NCBI RefSeq assembly: GCF_014695385.1
Contig: NZ_JACJOD010000006.1
Location: 124,001 to 188,000, forward strand
DNA: 64,000 nt
Origin: Trichocoleus sp. FACHB-46
GTDB taxonomy: Bacteria > Cyanobacteriota > Cyanobacteriia > FACHB-46
Direction: 5' to 3'
Each line of letters opens with the position of its first letter. Positions within the stretch are counted from its first letter, which is position 1. Shown here one piece after another: positions 1-9,016 of the stretch. The translations under genes and the position numbers were made by a program. A model generated the notes under the pieces. That model saw only the letters and a list, made by a program, of their open reading frames with translations, had not been told where the DNA came from and did not search any database.

Positions 1-440
<440 letters not shown>

Positions 441-452
441 GTGTAGGAGGAC

Positions 453-528
453 TTGGGGGCACCTGCCCCTAAATCCCCATTGAGGCCCCCGCTGAGGGAC
501 GGTTGCGTCCCCCAGACCCCCTCCAAAA
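453..528. repeat. Two-hairpin intergenic repeat, copy A
   Basis: One of four copies of a repeat of about 60 bp. It holds two small stem-loops. One is TTGGGGGC-ACCT-GCCCCTAA (one imperfect pair), and the other is GGGACG-GTTG-CGTCCC, followed by CCCAGACCCCCTCC. It lies between the convergent ilvC and the minus-strand gene ending at 573. There is no long U-tract, so it may or may not act as a terminator. Confidence 0.75.
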
Positions 529-572
529 GGGTTTGGTTTTCTTTCCGCTTTTCGGTGGAGAGGTTTTAGAGT

Positions 573-791
573 TTAGGGAGCGCTTTGTTCTTGTTCTAGG
601 GCTTTTTCGGTGCGTTCGTAGGGTTTGGTTTTGGGTCGCCAGGAAGGAAAGATACCTGCGATCGCGGAATTCAGAGCAGTACGGGTGCTAAGGCTGGCTC
701 CACTCAGGGGTTGGGGTAAAAAGCTGTCGCCTAGGGCTATGAATAAAATGGCGACTAGCAAAATCAAAGGGATTGGTAACTTGCGGGACAT
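573..791 (-). CDS. Small conserved membrane protein
   Basis: A 72-residue protein starting MSRKLPIPLILLVAILFIAL. A short basic N-terminus leads into one hydrophobic helix at about residues 5-21, then a polar tail with LSTRTALNSAIAGIFPSW and a Glu/Lys-rich end. It looks like a single-pass membrane protein with the tail on one face. I recall similar short proteins in other cyanobacteria but no assigned function. It is transcribed away from the ABC exporter genes and ends facing ilvC. The plus-strand frames over the same bases look like shadows. Confidence 0.65.
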   Translation of the reverse strand: MSRKLPIPLILLVAILFIALGDSFLPQPLSGASLSTRTALNSAIAGIFPSWRPKTKPYERTEKALEQEQSAP

Positions 792-917
792 GGCAGGGCT
801 TACCTAAAGGGAACTGGCATCCTCAATTTCAGTTTTCCCTTAAACTTCAAGCCATCCGTCTCATTAAGAGCAGCGTAATAATTATTTAAATTGCTGAGTC
901 TGCTAGCAACTCAATTA

Positions 918-942
918 CGAATTGCGAACTCCGAATTGCGAA
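918..942. repeat. Short direct repeat CGAATTGCGAA x2
   Basis: The 11-mer CGAATTGCGAA occurs at 918-928 and 932-942, 14 bp apart, just past the stop of the ABC ATPase gene. AATTCGCAATTCG-type motifs are common in cyanobacterial intergenic DNA. No function is evident. Confidence 0.5.
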
Positions 943-948
943 TTAGGG

Positions 949-1668
949 TTATGCGGCTGCCACTTGGCCGAGTTCTTCAGGGTGCAGGTGGGAGTGCAGT
1001 ACTTGACCATCGCGGAACCAGACGATGCGTTTGGTGAGGCGGGCGACATCGGGTTCGTGGGTGACGATGACGATGGTGATGTCACTGGCGTTGAGCTCGG
1101 TGAAGATGTCCATTACTTCTTTGGTGGTGCGGGTGTCGAGTGCACCTGTAGGTTCGTCTGCGAGTAACAGCACGGGGCGATTGACGATCGCGCGAGCAAT
1201 GGCGACTCGTTGTTGTTGTCCACCAGAGAGTTGGTTGGGTCTATTGTTCATGCGGTTTCCTAAGCCCACTCGTTTCAAGGCTTCTGCGGCGCGATCGCGG
1301 CGTTCGTCGTTGGGGATGTTGGCGTAAACCATCGGCAGCATCACATTCTCTAAAGCGCTAAGTTGCTGCAATAAATGGAATTGTTGGAAGACAAACCCAA
1401 TCTTGCGATTGCGGATATGGGCGAGTTCGGCATCTCCGAGGCGAGCAACATCAACACCATCTAGGTAGTAGCTGCCAGATGTGGGGCGATCTAAGCAGCC
1501 GATCATGTTCATCATGGTGGATTTCCCAGAACCGGAAGCGCCCATGATGGAGCAATATTCTCCTTTTTCAATCACCAAGTCTACATCTGCGAGCGCTCGG
1601 ACTTCGGTTTCACCGGAGCCGTAGGTTTTCGCAATATCTTCTAGTCGGATAATCACAGAGTTTGGCAT
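949..1668 (-). CDS. ABC transporter ATP-binding protein, MacB/LolD type
   Basis: A 239-residue cytoplasmic ATPase of the MacB/LolD/FtsE class. In order it has a Walker [10 protein letters not shown] (about residue 41), a Q-loop VFQQFHLL, the signature LSGGQQQR, Walker [13 protein letters not shown] and an H-loop IVTHE. It would power the permease encoded 57 bases upstream on the same strand. A good Shine-Dalgarno, AGGAG, lies 9 bases before the ATG with a HIP1 site in between. No HlyD-type adaptor gene adjoins the pair, so the exporter is either two-component or uses an adaptor encoded elsewhere. The substrate is unknown. Confidence 0.95.
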   Translation of the reverse strand: MPNSVIIRLEDIAKTYGSGETEVRALADVDLVIEKGEYCSIMGASGSGKSTMMNMIGCLDRPTSGSYYLDGVDVARLGDAELAHIRNRKIGFVFQQFHLLQQLSALENVMLPMVYANIPNDERRDRAAEALKRVGLGNRMNNRPNQLSGGQQQRVAIARAIVNRPVLLLADEPTGALDTRTTKEVMDIFTELNASDITIVIVTHEPDVARLTKRIVWFRDGQVLHSHLHPEELGQVAAA

Positions 1669-1725
1669 GGCGATCGCTCCTACAACTCCTTAAGCAATTT
1701 TCTGATGCATTATCTTTTAGGCGCT

Positions 1726-2943
1726 TTATGCGCTTCTTAAGGCGACGATGGGGTCTAGTTTAGCGGCTTGACGCGCAGGCACAACTCCGAAGAACAAGCC
1801 AATGCCACCCGAAACGCCCACTGCAACCAGAATTGCGATCGGGGAAACGCCTGCTTTTAAGGGAGTAACTGCACCCACTAACCCAATGCCACCAACTCCG
1901 ATAAAGGTACCGATTGCGCCTCCTAGAGCAGCCAAAATTACTGACTCAATCATGAACTGAATCAGGATGTCTTGCTGGGTTGCGCCAATAGCTTTGCGGA
2001 GGCCAATTTCATGGGTGCGTTCTCGCACGGACACCAGCATGATGTTCATGATGCCCACGCCACCAACGAAAAGGGAGATACCTGCGATCGCCGCTAGCAT
2101 AATGGTCAGCGCTCCAGTGACGTTGTCCACTACCTCCAAGGCATCTTTTTGCGATCGCACCGTGAAGTCATCATCTCCAGCGATTTTATGTCGCAGTCTC
2201 AGCAAATTGGTGATTTGAAACTGGGCAGCTTCCACACTTTTCTCGTTTTTGGCCGAGGCGACAATGAAGGTTAAGTCGATGCCATAGGGAGACGTGCGCC
2301 CGACAATGCGGCTGGACATGGTAGTGAGTGGGATATAAAGCGTGTCGTCTTGGTTGTTGCCTAGAAAGGCTCCTTTCGCCTCCATGACCCCAACGACTTG
2401 AAAGCTGACATCTTTAATCCGAATCTGTTTACCAACAGGTTCTTCACTACCAAACAGCTTTTCGGCAATTTCAGCGCCAAGTGCAACGACTTGGTTATTG
2501 CGTTCTAAATCCAGTTCACTGATAAAGCGGCCTTGGCCGACTTCAAAGTCACGGGCCGTAAGAAATTCTGGTGTGGTGCCAATGATGATGGAGTTGCTGT
2601 TCTTATTGCGATAAGTGATTAGTTGCTGACTGTTGATTTGGGGAGCGACGGCATTGACGGATGGAACTTGAGTCGCGATCGCCTGAGCATCAGCCAGAAC
2701 CAGCGTTTTGGGAACTTCAAAGGTGGAGCGCTGGGCTTCTCTCGATCCAGGCACAATGAACAACACGTTCGGCCCTAAGGATTCAAACTGCTCGGCAGCG
2801 TACTTCTGGGCTCCTTGCCCGATTCCTACCATCGCAATCACGGAAGCGTTGCCAATAATGATGCCGAGCATGGTCAGGCCACTTCGCAGTTTGTTGGCAG
2901 TAAGGGTAGTAACGGCCATCTTGACGCTTTCTAGCGGATCCAT
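1726..2943 (-). CDS. ABC transporter permease, MacB/FtsX type
   Basis: A 405-residue inner-membrane permease. A first helix (about residues 18-45, LRSGLTMLGIIIGNASVIAM) is followed by a periplasmic MacB_PCD domain of about 200 residues. Three C-terminal helices form the FtsX domain, with the family motif RTHEIGLRKAIGAT at the cytoplasmic coupling loop. It is the first gene of a two-gene unit with the ATPase. GAGG lies 8 bases before the ATG. Relatives export lipids, peptides or macrolides, or act as mechanotransmitters. The cargo cannot be predicted here. Confidence 0.93.
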   Translation of the reverse strand: MDPLESVKMAVTTLTANKLRSGLTMLGIIIGNASVIAMVGIGQGAQKYAAEQFESLGPNVLFIVPGSREAQRSTFEVPKTLVLADAQAIATQVPSVNAVAPQINSQQLITYRNKNSNSIIIGTTPEFLTARDFEVGQGRFISELDLERNNQVVALGAEIAEKLFGSEEPVGKQIRIKDVSFQVVGVMEAKGAFLGNNQDDTLYIPLTTMSSRIVGRTSPYGIDLTFIVASAKNEKSVEAAQFQITNLLRLRHKIAGDDDFTVRSQKDALEVVDNVTGALTIMLAAIAGISLFVGGVGIMNIMLVSVRERTHEIGLRKAIGATQQDILIQFMIESVILAALGGAIGTFIGVGGIGLVGAVTPLKAGVSPIAILVAVGVSGGIGLFFGVVPARQAAKLDPIVALRSA

Positions 2944-3041
2944 GCTGTGACCTCACAAAGGGCTTGGTAGAACTTGAGCTGACTACAACTTCACCCTAGC
3001 GTACAGGCGAGATGTCTTGTTCATTAGACTTGAATCAAAAT

Positions 3042-3106
3042 CTTGAGGGCGCTTGCTCCCAAACCCCCGCTGAGGGCCGCTTGCGTCCCCCAGACCCCCT
3101 CCAAAA
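3042..3106. repeat. Two-hairpin intergenic repeat, copy B
   Basis: Same orientation as copy A. It contains AACCCCCGCTGAGGGC and TTGCGTCCCCCAGACCCCC, but both stems are weaker than in the other copies (TTGAGGGC-GCTT-GCTCCCAA and a mismatched GGGCCG/CGTCCC). It lies between the divergent permease and msrB genes, in what should be the msrB promoter region. Confidence 0.7.
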
Positions 3107-3164
3107 AGTTGCTAGCTGAATTTAGCTGGCTGATCAGCCGCTTCATAGACTTCATAATGGAGGA

Positions 3165-3668
3165 ATGCAGAGACGAAACTTTATCTGGGCGGGTGCGGCA
3201 ATTGTTGGCTCGGCCTGGGGCTTATCTTATTTACGTGGAAACTCAAGCGCTATGACAACTACCAACGAAAACTTTGAAATTACTAAAACAGAAGCAGAGT
3301 GGCGGCAGATTTTGACGCCAGAACAGTTTCAAGTACTGCGTCAGCATGGAACAGAACGGGCTGGCACTAGCCCACTAGACAAGCAATATGGTCAGGGCAC
3401 TTATATCTGTGCTGGTTGTGAGTTGCCACTATTTACTTCTGAAACTAAATTCGATAGCCGTACGGGTTGGCCTAGCTTCTATGCTCCGATTGAGGATGCG
3501 ATCGCGACTACTACTGATAAGTCTTGGTTCATGACACGAGTGGAGGTACATTGCCGCCGTTGCGGGGGGCATCTCGGTCACGTGTTTGACGACGGTCCTC
3601 GGCCTACAGGGCAGCGCTACTGTATGAATGGAGTTTCCCTGAAATTTCTTCCTAGTCAGGCAACTTGA
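3165..3668 (+). CDS. msrB: Peptide-methionine (R)-S-oxide reductase, exported
   Basis: A 167-residue protein that reduces R-methionine sulfoxide in proteins. The Zn site is two CxxC pairs, C82/C85 (CAGC) and C130/C133 (CRRC). The catalytic Cys is C153 in QRYCMNG, and GHLGHVFDDGPRPTG is the family hallmark. The N-terminus MQRRNFIWAGAAIVG has a twin arginine before a hydrophobic stretch, so Tat export to the periplasm or thylakoid lumen is likely. GGAGG lies only one base before the ATG, an unusually tight spacing. The next in-frame ATG (3252) would give a cytoplasmic form. Confidence 0.95.
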   Translation: MQRRNFIWAGAAIVGSAWGLSYLRGNSSAMTTTNENFEITKTEAEWRQILTPEQFQVLRQHGTERAGTSPLDKQYGQGTYICAGCELPLFTSETKFDSRTGWPSFYAPIEDAIATTTDKSWFMTRVEVHCRRCGGHLGHVFDDGPRPTGQRYCMNGVSLKFLPSQAT

Positions 3669-3681
3669 GACCTAACCCCAG

Positions 3682-3704
3682 CCCCTTCCCTACTAGGGAA
3701 GGGG
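3682..3704. repeat. Palindrome CCCCTTCCCTA-C-TAGGGAAGGGG
   Basis: A perfect 11-bp inverted repeat with a 1-base centre, 14 bases after the msrB stop. Sequences of this kind (CCCCTTCCCT...AGGGAAGGGG) recur in cyanobacterial intergenic regions. It may also act as a transcript-end hairpin, although no U-tract follows at once. Confidence 0.6.
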
Positions 3705-3758
3705 AGACAGATTTATAATTCTTTTTGGCTTGGGAGAGTGGATTGGGGGAGATTGGTC

Positions 3759-4826
3759 TTAGCGATTTTGGGGGTCGAGTCCCATGAGCAACCGATAGCG
3801 ATTGGTTTCAGGGATATAGCGTCGCCCCCGGATTTCATCTGGGATTTGATTACGAATCACCTGTCGCATGTCAGTCACGACTCGCGGCACAGTCGTAAAA
3901 TAGCCATGCTCGGTGGGATCGGTAATGCGGGAGATGATATCGGTGCAGTCGATTGGGTAGACGTTGCGAGGCAGTTGTTGTGGTTGCATAGGGCCATCGG
4001 TGCCCAAGCGGGGAGAGTTCCCTTTTAAGGTGTCGCTAGCCCACAAAGCTAAGTCGTTGCGGTTGAAGTAGACGCTAGTGCGACGAGTAATGCGAGGCAA
4101 GGAAAATAGCTTGTAATCGAAATCGAAGGCATCATCGTCTTCATCGGCTGCCGTCAGCAACACTTGATCAAAGATCCTAGGTAACTGAACGACTTGCTTT
4201 TTGACTTCTTGCAAGGCAGCTCGTAACACATAAGCGCCCATGCTATGAGCGATCAGGTGCAATCGTTGGTTGCAGCGGGGCTGAGAGTTCTGATTAATAT
4301 CATTAATAAAATCAGCCATTTTTAAGAAGGCGCGCGCAAAGGCGACCCCAGAGGCCGCGGCATCTAGGCGATCGTTTTTGTAGGCGACAGCATCGCGCGA
4401 TCGCGGATTGGTCAACAGCAAGGAACCATCCGACGGCCAGGAAAAGACACACATATTCAGCCGCAAGGGACGTGTCGGCTCAATGGGGTCGTTAGCTGTC
4501 AAAACTTGGTGTAGCCGAGCTGCCTGACTTAAAGCTCCGCGAAAGGAAGTATTGAAGCCATGAATAAAGATAATGGTATCTTCACCTGTCTGAGCCATCT
4601 GTTGACGCACCTGCTCAAAGATGGCTTGGCTACCCAACACAGGTGGGTCTGCCAATAAGTCCTCAGAAGCGACTCGAATCTGAATTTGATCAAAGTTGCT
4701 GCCTGACACCTCGGCTCGACCAAAGCGTAAATTTGCTAAACCATCGTCGCTAAAGTTACTACCAAAGTCATCAGGGTCTGCGGCTCGATTAGGACGGCGG
4801 TTAGTAGCAAAGTAAATTCTAGTCAT
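3759..4826 (-). CDS. Alpha/beta hydrolase, DUF900 family
   Basis: A 355-residue protein. FIHGFNTSFRGAL (about 88) is the oxyanion-side strand-loop. LIAHSMGAYVLRAAL places the nucleophile Ser at S195 in a GxSxG-like HSMGA. A C-terminal His would complete the triad. This is the DUF900 group of esterase/lipase-like proteins, whose substrates are mostly unknown. The start MTRIYFATNRRP is typical of the family. No signal peptide is visible, so it is probably cytoplasmic. The gene stands alone, convergent with msrB. Confidence 0.88.
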   Translation of the reverse strand: MTRIYFATNRRPNRAADPDDFGSNFSDDGLANLRFGRAEVSGSNFDQIQIRVASEDLLADPPVLGSQAIFEQVRQQMAQTGEDTIIFIHGFNTSFRGALSQAARLHQVLTANDPIEPTRPLRLNMCVFSWPSDGSLLLTNPRSRDAVAYKNDRLDAAASGVAFARAFLKMADFINDINQNSQPRCNQRLHLIAHSMGAYVLRAALQEVKKQVVQLPRIFDQVLLTAADEDDDAFDFDYKLFSLPRITRRTSVYFNRNDLALWASDTLKGNSPRLGTDGPMQPQQLPRNVYPIDCTDIISRITDPTEHGYFTTVPRVVTDMRQVIRNQIPDEIRGRRYIPETNRYRLLMGLDPQNR

Positions 4827-5156
4827 AGGCCAACTTTGAGTGACTGTTTTTTAGCGGCGGTACTGTCTGCAATCATGTGGTTAAGTTAAGCAGAATTGAG
4901 CAGACTACCTGTAAAAAATCAGACCATAATCTAGGATAGCTTGGGAGAGATTGCACGCAGTTCTTAATAGTTCTGTGGAGTTTGATGTAGTATCTGAAGC
5001 AATGGTTTGAGTATGAATTTCGAATTATTTTTTGTGTCTCACTTAACTAATTAATATTTTCTGGCACCGTTCCTGGCCTGATTCCAACTCTAAATTCAAA
5101 GAATATTTGGATCGGAAACTATCTTTAAGAGAGGTAGTTTGCTGAAATTAGAGTTT
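4827..5156. other. Intergenic, no gene seen
   Basis: An AT-rich spacer between divergent genes. It must carry the promoters of the DUF900 and VOC genes, but I see no confident -35/-10 pair, hairpin or short coding frame in it. Confidence 0.5.
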
Positions 5157-5585
5157 ATGAATACTGTCTTGTTTCACTTGGCTTTTCCAGCAGCTGACAT
5201 TGCTCAAACTAAAGCCTTTTATGCGGAAGGATTGGGATGTACGGTAGGGCGCGAGAATGCTACCTCTGTGATCCTCAACTTATACGGGCATCAACTGGTA
5301 GCTCACACGACTTCAGAACCACTCATCCCACAACGAGGCATTTATCCCAGACATTTTGGGCTGGTGTTTACCTCAGAATCCGATTGGGAAGAATTGCTAG
5401 AGCGATCGCAACAACGGCAATTGCGCTTTTACCAAGAACCAAAGCGCCGATTCCCCGGTCTGCCTCTAGAACACCGCACCTTCTTTCTCGAAGATCCCTT
5501 TCACAATCTGCTGGAGTTTAAGTTCTACTGCCATCCAGCGGCAATTTTTGGCGATCGCGACTTTGCTCAAGTGGGCGATCGCTAG
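5157..5585 (+). CDS. VOC (glyoxalase/dioxygenase-fold) protein
   Basis: A 142-residue single-domain VOC protein. MNTVLFHLAFPAADIAQTKAF opens the first beta-alpha-beta-beta-beta module, and HRTFFLEDPFHNLLEFKFY closes the second with the usual metal-ligand Glu. I chose the ATG at 5157 because the family starts there; an upstream TTG at 5139 would add six residues and has AGAGAGG before it. The enzyme type (lyase, dioxygenase or resistance protein) cannot be told. The last 68 bases overlap the 3' end of the convergent lipase gene. Confidence 0.85.
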   Translation: MNTVLFHLAFPAADIAQTKAFYAEGLGCTVGRENATSVILNLYGHQLVAHTTSEPLIPQRGIYPRHFGLVFTSESDWEELLERSQQRQLRFYQEPKRRFPGLPLEHRTFFLEDPFHNLLEFKFYCHPAAIFGDRDFAQVGDR

Positions 5586-6186
5586 AGCTAGAACCTTGGA
5601 GCGGAGTTTGGAGACAGGAAGCCACGGCTTGCAAACTTTGGGGATGAGACACCATCCAAGCATGGCTCGGCACCCAAACTGGCACACTTTGACCCACAGG
5701 CATCAGCGAACTATTTGCAGGCACAATCATCAAGTCTAGCGGGGTCCAAATGGAGGTGAAATCGAGCTGTTTCAAGATCTCAGCATCTTGATTTAAGTCT
5801 TGCAAAAAAGCACTGCCAGGCCGCATTTGTCTGCAACCAGGCCGCTCAGAGCCGTAGGCGAGCCAGGTACCTTGATGGGGTGAAGCAATGGTGACAAAAC
5901 GTTTAACTTGGGCAATTCCGCCTAAGCGCTGCACGTAATAACGGCTAACGATGCCACCCATACTGAAGCCAACTAAGTCAAAGTGTTGCTCTGGTGCAAA
6001 GGTTCTAGCTACATAATTAGAAACTTGAGCTGCTAGATGTTCCAAGCCTAAATGACCGTTGTTAGGCGTTAAGCTAAGACTGTGGACTGAGTAACCTAAT
6101 CGCGTTAAGCAACGAGACATGGAGTGGAAGACGGCTTCGGTGTCGTTAATGCCGTGAATTAGCAACACTGGATGGCGAAAACCCAT
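5518..6186 (-). CDS. Lipase/esterase-like alpha/beta hydrolase
   Basis: A 222-residue hydrolase resembling EstA/PGAP1-type lipases. HPVLLIHGINDTEAVF carries the HG oxyanion motif. DLVGFSMGGIVSRYYV gives the nucleophile S75, and RFVTIASPHQGTWLAYG follows as in triacylglycerol lipases. No signal peptide is present. AAGGAG lies 4 bases before the ATG. The final 22 codons run antisense to the VOC gene, so this tail (SSSSDRPLEQSRDRQKLPLD) may be constrained by the other strand more than by function. Confidence 0.85.
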   Translation of the reverse strand: MGFRHPVLLIHGINDTEAVFHSMSRCLTRLGYSVHSLSLTPNNGHLGLEHLAAQVSNYVARTFAPEQHFDLVGFSMGGIVSRYYVQRLGGIAQVKRFVTIASPHQGTWLAYGSERPGCRQMRPGSAFLQDLNQDAEILKQLDFTSIWTPLDLMIVPANSSLMPVGQSVPVWVPSHAWMVSHPQSLQAVASCLQTPLQGSSSSDRPLEQSRDRQKLPLDGSRT

Positions 6187-6570
6187 GCAACTCCTTAATG
6201 TGTTCTGCTTACACTTCTAGCTTAGACAGTAGCGATCGCAATTTTGAGCTTGATTTAGGACAGCTAATAGACTGGCTAAAGACAAAAGCTAAGGGTAAAA
6301 GCCAAGGGCAAATAGTTGATTCTGAGCAGCAACCTAAAAGTCTGAAAAGCAGTTTGGCTTAATCTAGCTCTTGGGAGATAAGTATTTGTACTCCTTATGC
6401 TGTCAATAAACTTTTGTAAATTAATGTTGAGTAATCTTGTGCTTTTGAATCAGAAAATTTCATAATTTTCATAATTAAATCAATTAGATTAAGCAGCTCT
6501 AAGTCTCAGCTAGCTTCAATCTTTCGGGTTTTCATTCAACTCATCAGGACCAACGGTAGGAGCGGGTATC
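6187..6570. other. Intergenic, leader of the 6571 gene
   Basis: This 384-base spacer separates divergent genes and is AT-rich in its right half. The only clear signal is a Shine-Dalgarno, GTAGGAG, about 9 bases before the ATG at 6571. I see no gene or strong hairpin. Confidence 0.5.
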
Positions 6571-7059
6571 ATGTTCGGTTTTATTAAGAAACTAATTAAT
6601 GGAATTTTGGCCTTTGTAACTAGCTTCTTTAACAAGAAGTCATCCGCAGATGCGCCCAGTGCTGTGCCACAGCCTAAGCGGAAGTCAGGCTATTTCATGG
6701 AATTTGATGACTCCTCAGCGAATGGGCAACCTGTCAAGATTGAAGCTGCAAAAGCTGAACCCGTGAAAGCCCAACCTGCCAAGGTTGAAGCTACTAAGGT
6801 CGAAGCTCCCAAAGCGCCAGAGCCCGCTGCTCAACCTGGGAAGGCTGAAGCTAGAAAGGCTGCCAAGGCTGAGGCTGCGAAAACTGAAGCAACGCCACCC
6901 GCTCCTGCTCAGCCCGCTCCTGCCGCTGCGAATAACCAGAACGGACAAAAGTCGTCTGAACCTGCGATCGCATTTTCTAGCTTTGGCGATCGCCGTCGTC
7001 CTGGCCCTAACATGAGTTCCTTCTTGGATATGGCTCGCCAAGTTAAAGTTCCTACCTAG
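6571..7059 (+). CDS. Ala/Lys/Pro-rich protein with an amphipathic N-terminus
   Basis: A 162-residue protein of unknown function. The N-terminus MFGFIKKLINGILAFVTSFF could be an amphipathic membrane-binding helix. Residues 45-130 are a low-complexity linker of repeated (K/P)(V/A)EA(A/T)KAE units. A conserved-looking C-terminal block, AIAFSSFGDRRRPGPNMSSF, ends LDMARQVKVPT. A membrane tether, flexible linker and short peptide motif would suit an adaptor. I recall similar three-part proteins in other cyanobacteria, without a known role. Confidence 0.8.
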   Translation: MFGFIKKLINGILAFVTSFFNKKSSADAPSAVPQPKRKSGYFMEFDDSSANGQPVKIEAAKAEPVKAQPAKVEATKVEAPKAPEPAAQPGKAEARKAAKAEAAKTEATPPAPAQPAPAAANNQNGQKSSEPAIAFSSFGDRRRPGPNMSSFLDMARQVKVPT

Positions 7060-7110
7060 TTGCTAGGTTTTGAGGCTCTCCTCTCCTAATTTGCCTCTTT
7101 TAAGTCTTTT

Positions 7111-8190
7111 TCAACTTGACTGCAAAAATACCAGAGCGCTATAGAGCTGAAAAGCAGGGTCCCAATGGGTCTCTGCTTTTCTTTCTATGTCAATTTGCGG
7201 TTTGATGCGGCTTAAGGGGGGAATATGGTCTGCTGTAGTTTCAGCAAAGCCTGTGAAATCTGACCAAGTTTCTAGATTGGGCAATTTCTGATTCAGAAAC
7301 GCGATCAGGTGGTTCCAATTAATTCGAGTGGTGGTCTGGGGCGTTACCTGGTCAGCAATCGCGGCATCTTCTTGAAACAGATAGTTACTGTCGCAGAATC
7401 GTAGGATGGACTGGCGGCCCGGAATATGCAAGTCCCAAACATGCGCGTAGTCTTGGGTCTGTTCTTTCCATTGCAGCTTGCCCCAAGCTCCTTGATCAAT
7501 CACATCACCAAAAATAGGCAGGAGTCCTTCAACCCGCCGCGTCACCTCTGACCACTCAAAGGTTAGCGACCCGACTTGATCAAATTCGTTGTGGCAAACG
7601 ACAGTAATTTGGGGGGCAACTGATTGAAAATGTAGGACGCGAAAGACGCGCAACTTTTCGATTTCAGCTAAACCCGCCCAATACACAGGAATCTGAGCGT
7701 TACGTAACTCTTGGCCATAGACTTGCAGTTCCCCAATGGGGCCAGTGCGGTACAGTTGCCAACTGCGACTGGGTAGTTGCATCCGGGCGGTATAGGCATC
7801 CAGCTTCATGATGCGAGCAAAATTCTGGGCGGCGACGTTTCTGGCTTCCCCCGTTACTGGGGCCAGCATCAAAAATCCGAGTTCCGTGTTGGCAGGGTCA
7901 GCCGTTGCTTCAGCGATCGCTTGTTGCCGTTGCGCTTTTACAATTGCTTCCACTCGTTGTATCCCTTGCCGAGCTTGCGTCGCCACTTTGGGATGCAGTG
8001 AGTTGCGGAGGAGCTGCCGATAAACTGTCTCAGCCGCTTCTAGCTTCCCTGATACTTCATGCATGCGCCCTAGATACAACTGCACCCAAGGATTTTCTGG
8101 CATGCGCTGTAGCAATGTTTTCAGCAATTGGGCGGCAGTGCGATAGTCCTTGCTGTCAAAGGCAGCCGCTACTTGTTCCAGCTCAGTCAT
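7111..8190 (-). CDS. TPR-containing cyanobacterial protein
   Basis: A 359-residue soluble protein. Residues 1-70 (AAFDSKDYRTAAQLLKTLLQ, then PWVQLYLGRMHEVSGKLEAA) form two TPR-like helical pairs. The remainder is a globular domain rich in Trp and aromatic residues that I do not recognise. It starts 13 bases after the rsmE stop on the same strand and is probably co-transcribed. Such TPR-plus-unknown proteins are common in cyanobacteria and usually mediate protein contacts. Confidence 0.8.
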   Translation of the reverse strand: MTELEQVAAAFDSKDYRTAAQLLKTLLQRMPENPWVQLYLGRMHEVSGKLEAAETVYRQLLRNSLHPKVATQARQGIQRVEAIVKAQRQQAIAEATADPANTELGFLMLAPVTGEARNVAAQNFARIMKLDAYTARMQLPSRSWQLYRTGPIGELQVYGQELRNAQIPVYWAGLAEIEKLRVFRVLHFQSVAPQITVVCHNEFDQVGSLTFEWSEVTRRVEGLLPIFGDVIDQGAWGKLQWKEQTQDYAHVWDLHIPGRQSILRFCDSNYLFQEDAAIADQVTPQTTTRINWNHLIAFLNQKLPNLETWSDFTGFAETTADHIPPLSRIKPQIDIERKAETHWDPAFQLYSALVFLQSS

Positions 8191-8203
8191 ATATTTCTTC
8201 AGC

Positions 8204-9016
8204 TCACCCTGGCAATGTGGTGGAGATGGGACTCGGAGTGGCCTCAGCCACTGCAGCGACTAGAGAGAGGGCTACTAAGGGAGCGGTGACAGCTTTGAGA
8301 ATGCGCTGCCCCAAGGACACAGGTTGATATCCTAGCGCGATCGCTTGCTCAACTTCCGCCTCTGTCCAGCCACCCTCTGGCCCAGTCACAATTACCATTG
8401 AGGATAGCGCAGACAGCGACGGTTGCTGATTCCCAAACCCTAAATCTCTCTGTAAGCAGTTCAACAGATGGGGGGCATCGTAGCGAGTGACGCACAAGTA
8501 CCCAACAACCTTAGGTGTGCCCGGAGTTGTCGCTAGCAATTGCTGAAGTTGAGGCGCTAGTGGGACGGGTTCCAGAATCGTAGGCACCACTTGTCGCTCA
8601 GACTGCTCTGCTGCTTCTTGAGCAATGCGCCGCCAACGTTCTAGTTTTTGGGGGCTGGGATGCAGCAAGGTGCGATCGCTAATTACAGGCGCGATGCAGC
8701 TAGTGCCTAGTTCGGTAGCTTGTCGTACCACCTCATCAAATCCACTGCCTTTCGGTAAAGCCACAACTAGCGTGATTGCAATAGGCAACTCAGTATCAAC
8801 CGTCAAAGTTTGAATAATCTGTGCTTCTAGTGATTGATCTGGGCTCGCCAATAGCTCTGCTAGCCACCACTGACCTTGTCCGTTCATGGCAATAAAGCGA
8901 TCGCCAGAGCGGAGCCGCAAGACTCGACTCAAGTAATGCTGTTGCTCTGCGGTTAAGCAAATTTGTTCTTGATGCAGTTGAGTGGGCGCGATCGCCAATC
9001 GTTGCAACTCAGCCAA
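8204..9016 (-). CDS. rsmE: 16S rRNA m3U1498 methyltransferase
   Basis: A 270-residue SPOUT methyltransferase that methylates N3 of U1498 in helix 44 of 16S rRNA. The N-terminal PUA-like domain includes HYLSRVLRLRSGDRF. The C-terminal trefoil knot carries VTGPEGGWTEAEVEQA and LGQRILKAVTAPLVALSLV, the SAM-binding signature of RsmE. The start is TTG: AGGAG lies 8 bases before it and no ATG lies nearby in frame. It is the first gene of a pair with the TPR gene. Confidence 0.95.
   Translation of the reverse strand: MAELQRLAIAPTQLHQEQICLTAEQQHYLSRVLRLRSGDRFIAMNGQGQWWLAELLASPDQSLEAQIIQTLTVDTELPIAITLVVALPKGSGFDEVVRQATELGTSCIAPVISDRTLLHPSPQKLERWRRIAQEAAEQSERQVVPTILEPVPLAPQLQQLLATTPGTPKVVGYLCVTRYDAPHLLNCLQRDLGFGNQQPSLSALSSMVIVTGPEGGWTEAEVEQAIALGYQPVSLGQRILKAVTAPLVALSLVAAVAEATPSPISTTLPG

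Noticed and set aside
503-691. 62-codon frame starting MRPPDPLQK, which recurs at 29556 on the minus strand
   Set aside because: The shared start is simply the translated two-hairpin repeat, not a protein family.
2946-2957. TGTGACCTCACA near the permease start as a CRP site
   Set aside because: The half-sites are 2 bases apart instead of 6, so CRP could not bind in the usual way.
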